Shown: positions 8,411 to 9,820 of the stretch, in pieces
How the letters are laid out: the number at the start of each line of letters is the position of its first letter
Position numbering within the stretch: the first letter of the stretch is position 1
Origin: Bacteroidales bacterium
Lineage (GTDB): Bacteria > Bacteroidota > Bacteroidia > Bacteroidales > Tenuifilaceae
Assembly: GCA_008933525.1 (NCBI GenBank)
Contig: WBUV01000083.1
Location: 1 to 9,820, forward strand
DNA length: 9,820 nt
Direction of reading: 5' to 3'
Program-made: the position numbers and the translations under genes
The notes under the pieces: generated by a model
What the model was told of the DNA's origin: nothing
Databases searched by the model: none
The model's input: the letters and a program-made list of their open reading frames with translations, nothing else

Positions 8411-9328
8411 AAAAGGTCATTAATTATAATTTCAGTAGCATTACTTATTTTAAAAACTAATGTTACATTAAGTCAAACAGCAGGTTTCCTCGAGTTCTCT
8501 CCTGATGCTCAATCATTATCTATTGGAGGGGCTGGCGTTGCGGCTGATCCTAATGCATTTGCCATTTTTAACAATAGCTCATCAATGGTTTTTGCTGAAG
8601 ATAAAATGGCTGTTTCCACTTTCTATACGAAATGGTTACCCAATACTGTTAATAGTTCAATAATTGGATGTGCAGGTTTTTATAGAATCAATCCTAAATT
8701 TGCGCTTAGCTTTGGTTATCGGAAAATTGGGTATCAAGCCTATGATATTGTTGATGTAAATGGAAATATAACAGGTACTTTCTCACCTAAAGAATCTGCT
8801 TTGGGTGTTGGGGTTGCGTATAAAATTTCACAAAATTTTTCTACAGCCATTAACGTTCATCATTTTTCCTCTAAATTAAGTTCCGATAAAGCGTCCTCCT
8901 TAACTTCTGATATTGGATTTATGTACAGGATGAATTCTATTAATTTAGGCCTTAAAATGGCAAACTTTGGATCGAAAGTTAATTATGGTTCCGAAGATCA
9001 CTCCTTGCCACTTAATCTGCAACTTGGGGCAGGCTTTAAGCCATTAAAGACTGAGAATACCTATTTAAATGTTAATGTTAGTGCAGGCTATGTTTTTTCG
9101 TACTCATCAATTATTGCAGGCGTTGCTGGAGAGTATAATTACAAAAACATGGTTGCTTTTCGTTTGGGTGCTAAATATGGTGACAAAAGTAAAGGTGTTC
9201 CTTCCCATTTAAGTACAGGACTTGGTTTCTTTTTTAAAGGGTTTAATATTGATTTTGCTTATTTAATTGCAGGAAATGATTCCCCTATTAACAATACATT
9301 GAGTTTTGGTATTGGTTATAGGTTCTAA
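8408..9328 (+). CDS. PorV/PorQ-family outer-membrane beta-barrel protein, T9SS accessory
   Basis: This 306-residue protein has a Sec signal (residues about 1-22, likely cut before Gln23) and belongs to the PorV/PorQ family of the type IX secretion system. PorV binds the C-terminal tails of cargo leaving the SprA translocon and hands them to the attachment machinery. Family features are the N-terminal FLEFSPDAQSLSIGGAGVAADPNAF region (27-51), the mid-barrel LPLNLQLGAGF (200-210), many alternating Gly/aromatic strands and the terminal GIGYRF ending in Phe. The usual WNPA-type motif after the first strand is replaced here by FNNSSS (54-59), so this is a diverged member. It is nearer PorQ/short PorV size than the ~390-residue P. 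gingivalis PorV. The ATG overlaps the protease stop as TAATG, implying translational coupling, and suggests a helper dedicated to that cargo. It is more likely a paralogue than the cell's housekeeping PorV, as no other por genes are nearby. Confidence 0.85.
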   Translation: MKRSLIIISVALLILKTNVTLSQTAGFLEFSPDAQSLSIGGAGVAADPNAFAIFNNSSSMVFAEDKMAVSTFYTKWLPNTVNSSIIGCAGFYRINPKFALSFGYRKIGYQAYDIVDVNGNITGTFSPKESALGVGVAYKISQNFSTAINVHHFSSKLSSDKASSLTSDIGFMYRMNSINLGLKMANFGSKVNYGSEDHSLPLNLQLGAGFKPLKTENTYLNVNVSAGYVFSYSSIIAGVAGEYNYKNMVAFRLGAKYGDKSKGVPSHLSTGLGFFFKGFNIDFAYLIAGNDSPINNTLSFGIGYRF

Positions 9329-9383
9329 TTTCTAGATTATTTGAATATCCGTAAACATACCAATAGTTGTTGTTTCAGCCACC

Positions 9384-9418
9384 ATACTCTGACAGGTTCT
9401 TTGAACTCTGTCAGGTAT
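9384..9418. repeat. Bulged hairpin arm 1 of the composite element
   Basis: The pairing is ATAC/GTAT (9384-9387 with 9415-9418), then CTGACAG/CTGTCAG (9389-9395 with 9408-9414), then GTTC/GAAC (9396-9399 with 9403-9406), closing a TTT loop. Single unpaired T residues sit at 9388 on the left arm and 9407 on the right arm, giving 15 bp in total. No T-run follows, so it is not a typical terminator. Confidence 0.75.
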
Positions 9419-9433
9419 TCGTGAGCCGTTAAA

Positions 9434-9465
9434 GACCTTTCAGAGTCGCAAGACCTGAAAGAGTC
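9434..9465. repeat. Bulged hairpin arm 2 with GCAA tetraloop
   Basis: The pairing is GAC/GTC (9434-9436 with 9463-9465), then CTTTCAG/CTGAAAG (9437-9443 with 9455-9461), then GTC/GAC (9445-9447 with 9452-9454), closing a GCAA loop at 9448-9451, a GNRA-type tetraloop. Single unpaired A residues sit at 9444 and 9462. The bulge placement mirrors the first arm although the sequence differs. No T-run follows. Confidence 0.75.
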
Positions 9466-9563
9466 CGTCCAAAGTTTTCTTTAAGGTATAATTACGGATA
9501 ATCATACTAGATTATTGAACATGCAAAAATAAGCAATGATTTTATAAGCGTTTAGAGTTTATC

Positions 9564-9596
9564 AATGCCGCTAATTTTATAGTTAGCGGCATTTTT
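9564..9596 (+). terminator. Intrinsic terminator ending the protease/PorV-like operon
   Basis: An 11-bp perfect stem (AATGCCGCTAA at 9564-9574 with TTAGCGGCATT at 9583-9593) closes an 8-nt loop and continues into TTT (T-run 9592-9596, partly in the stem). It lies 236 bp past the last stop and is oriented for + strand transcription. The composite palindromic element between gene and terminator would therefore be part of the mRNA 3' end. Confidence 0.8.
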
Positions 9597-9730
9597 CATT
9601 ATAGCATATGAGGTTTTTGGTTGATAATTTACTTCTTTTGAATAACACCCCGTAACAGCCTTTAACATTCAGTAAAACAAGTATTTGTATGTAATTTTTG
9701 TTGAGTTTGTGTTGTAAAACATTCGCAATT

Positions 9731-9758
9731 ATTAACAAAAACACTAAAAAGTGTTAAT
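9731..9758. repeat. Small overlapping palindromes, possible operator
   Basis: Two mutually exclusive pairings share this site: ATTAACA (9731-9737) with TGTTAAT (9752-9758), and AACACT (9740-9745) with AGTGTT (9750-9755). It lies just upstream of a candidate promoter, so it could be a protein-binding site, but in such AT-rich sequence it could arise by chance. Confidence 0.3.
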
Positions 9759-9776
9759 TTATTTTAAAAAAAGCTA

Positions 9777-9807
9777 TTGTTTTTAGGAGTTTTATTTTAT
9801 ACTTTAG
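9777..9807 (+). promoter_or_regulatory. Candidate Bacteroidota-type promoter for a gene beyond the window
   Basis: TTG at 9777-9779 and TACTTTAG at 9800-9807 are separated by 20 bp. They approximate the -33 TTTG and -7 TAnnTTTG elements described for Bacteroidota, with one mismatch in each. Transcription would start near 9815 and run out of the window. It is placed sensibly after the terminator and before an unseen downstream gene. Confidence 0.4.
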
Positions 9808-9820
9808 CCTTGTTGAAAAT

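Larger units (their letters stand above)
9332..9522. repeat. Composite palindromic element with flanking direct repeats, REP/MITE-like candidate
   Basis: A 16-bp inverted repeat (TATCCGTAAACATACC at 9346-9361; GGTATAATTACGGATA at 9485-9500; 14 of 16 positions pair) encloses two separate bulged hairpins (9384-9418 and 9434-9465). Outside it stand near-identical direct repeats: CTAGATTATTTGAATAT at 9332-9348 and CTAGATTATTGAACAT at 9507-9522 (one indel, one substitution). The left direct repeat overlaps the inverted repeat by three bases. Folded as RNA or single-stranded DNA it would form a three-way junction with two arms. There is no ORF inside, so it would be non-autonomous if mobile. The structure is directly visible; mobility is inference. 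Confidence 0.6.
9329..9820. other. 492-bp non-coding region
   Basis: No convincing coding sequence is present on either strand. In order it contains a nested palindromic element with flanking direct repeats (9332-9522), an intrinsic terminator (9564-9596), and an AT-rich stretch with a small palindrome (9731-9758) and a candidate promoter (9777-9807). I see no tRNA or known riboswitch in it. Confidence 0.7.

Noticed and set aside
9384..9465. The two hairpins as intrinsic terminators or a CRISPR-like repeat pair
   Set aside because: Neither has a following T-run, their sequences differ from each other, and there is no spacer array.

Overview
The window looks like chromosome of a Bacteroidota member, most likely Bacteroidales/Marinilabiliales-like. 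This rests on an adjacent SusC/SusD pair, lipoproteins with a Cys at residue 19, a type IX secretion (T9SS) sorting tail, a PorV/PorQ-family protein, A-rich leaders without clear Shine-Dalgarno sequences, and low GC. All genes lie on the + strand. I see no tRNA, rRNA, CRISPR array, transposase or integrase.

Region 1 (1-4971) is a tight three-gene unit: the 3' part of a SusC/RagA-type TonB-dependent transporter (5' end outside the window), its SusD/RagB lipoprotein partner, and a two-domain Calx-beta lipoprotein. Gaps are only 18-19 bp. Codon choice is strongly biased (GGT, GCT, TCT, AAC, TAC), as in highly expressed genes. A strong intrinsic terminator hairpin (4996-5027) follows.

Region 2 (5043-9328) is a second tight unit: a small secreted protein of unknown function, a large subtilisin-like (S8) protease with a type A T9SS C-terminal tail, and a PorV/PorQ-family outer-membrane protein whose start codon overlaps the protease stop codon (TAATG). 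Only 15 bp separate the upstream terminator from the first gene here and I see no promoter, so read-through of a partial terminator is the simplest source of transcription.

Region 3 (9329-9820) is non-coding. It holds a compact nested palindromic element (two bulged hairpins inside a 16-bp inverted repeat, bracketed by near-identical direct repeats), then an intrinsic terminator, then an AT-rich stretch ending in a candidate promoter for a gene beyond the window.

Inferred working model: a surface protease exported by T9SS with its own PorV-like helper cuts protein at the cell surface. The SusCD complex, helped by the Calx-beta lipoprotein, would then import the oligopeptides. This is analogous to RagAB plus T9SS proteases in Porphyromonas. 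No carbohydrate-active enzyme is visible, which favours a peptide or glycoprotein substrate over a polysaccharide, but the window is small and the substrate is not shown by the sequence.
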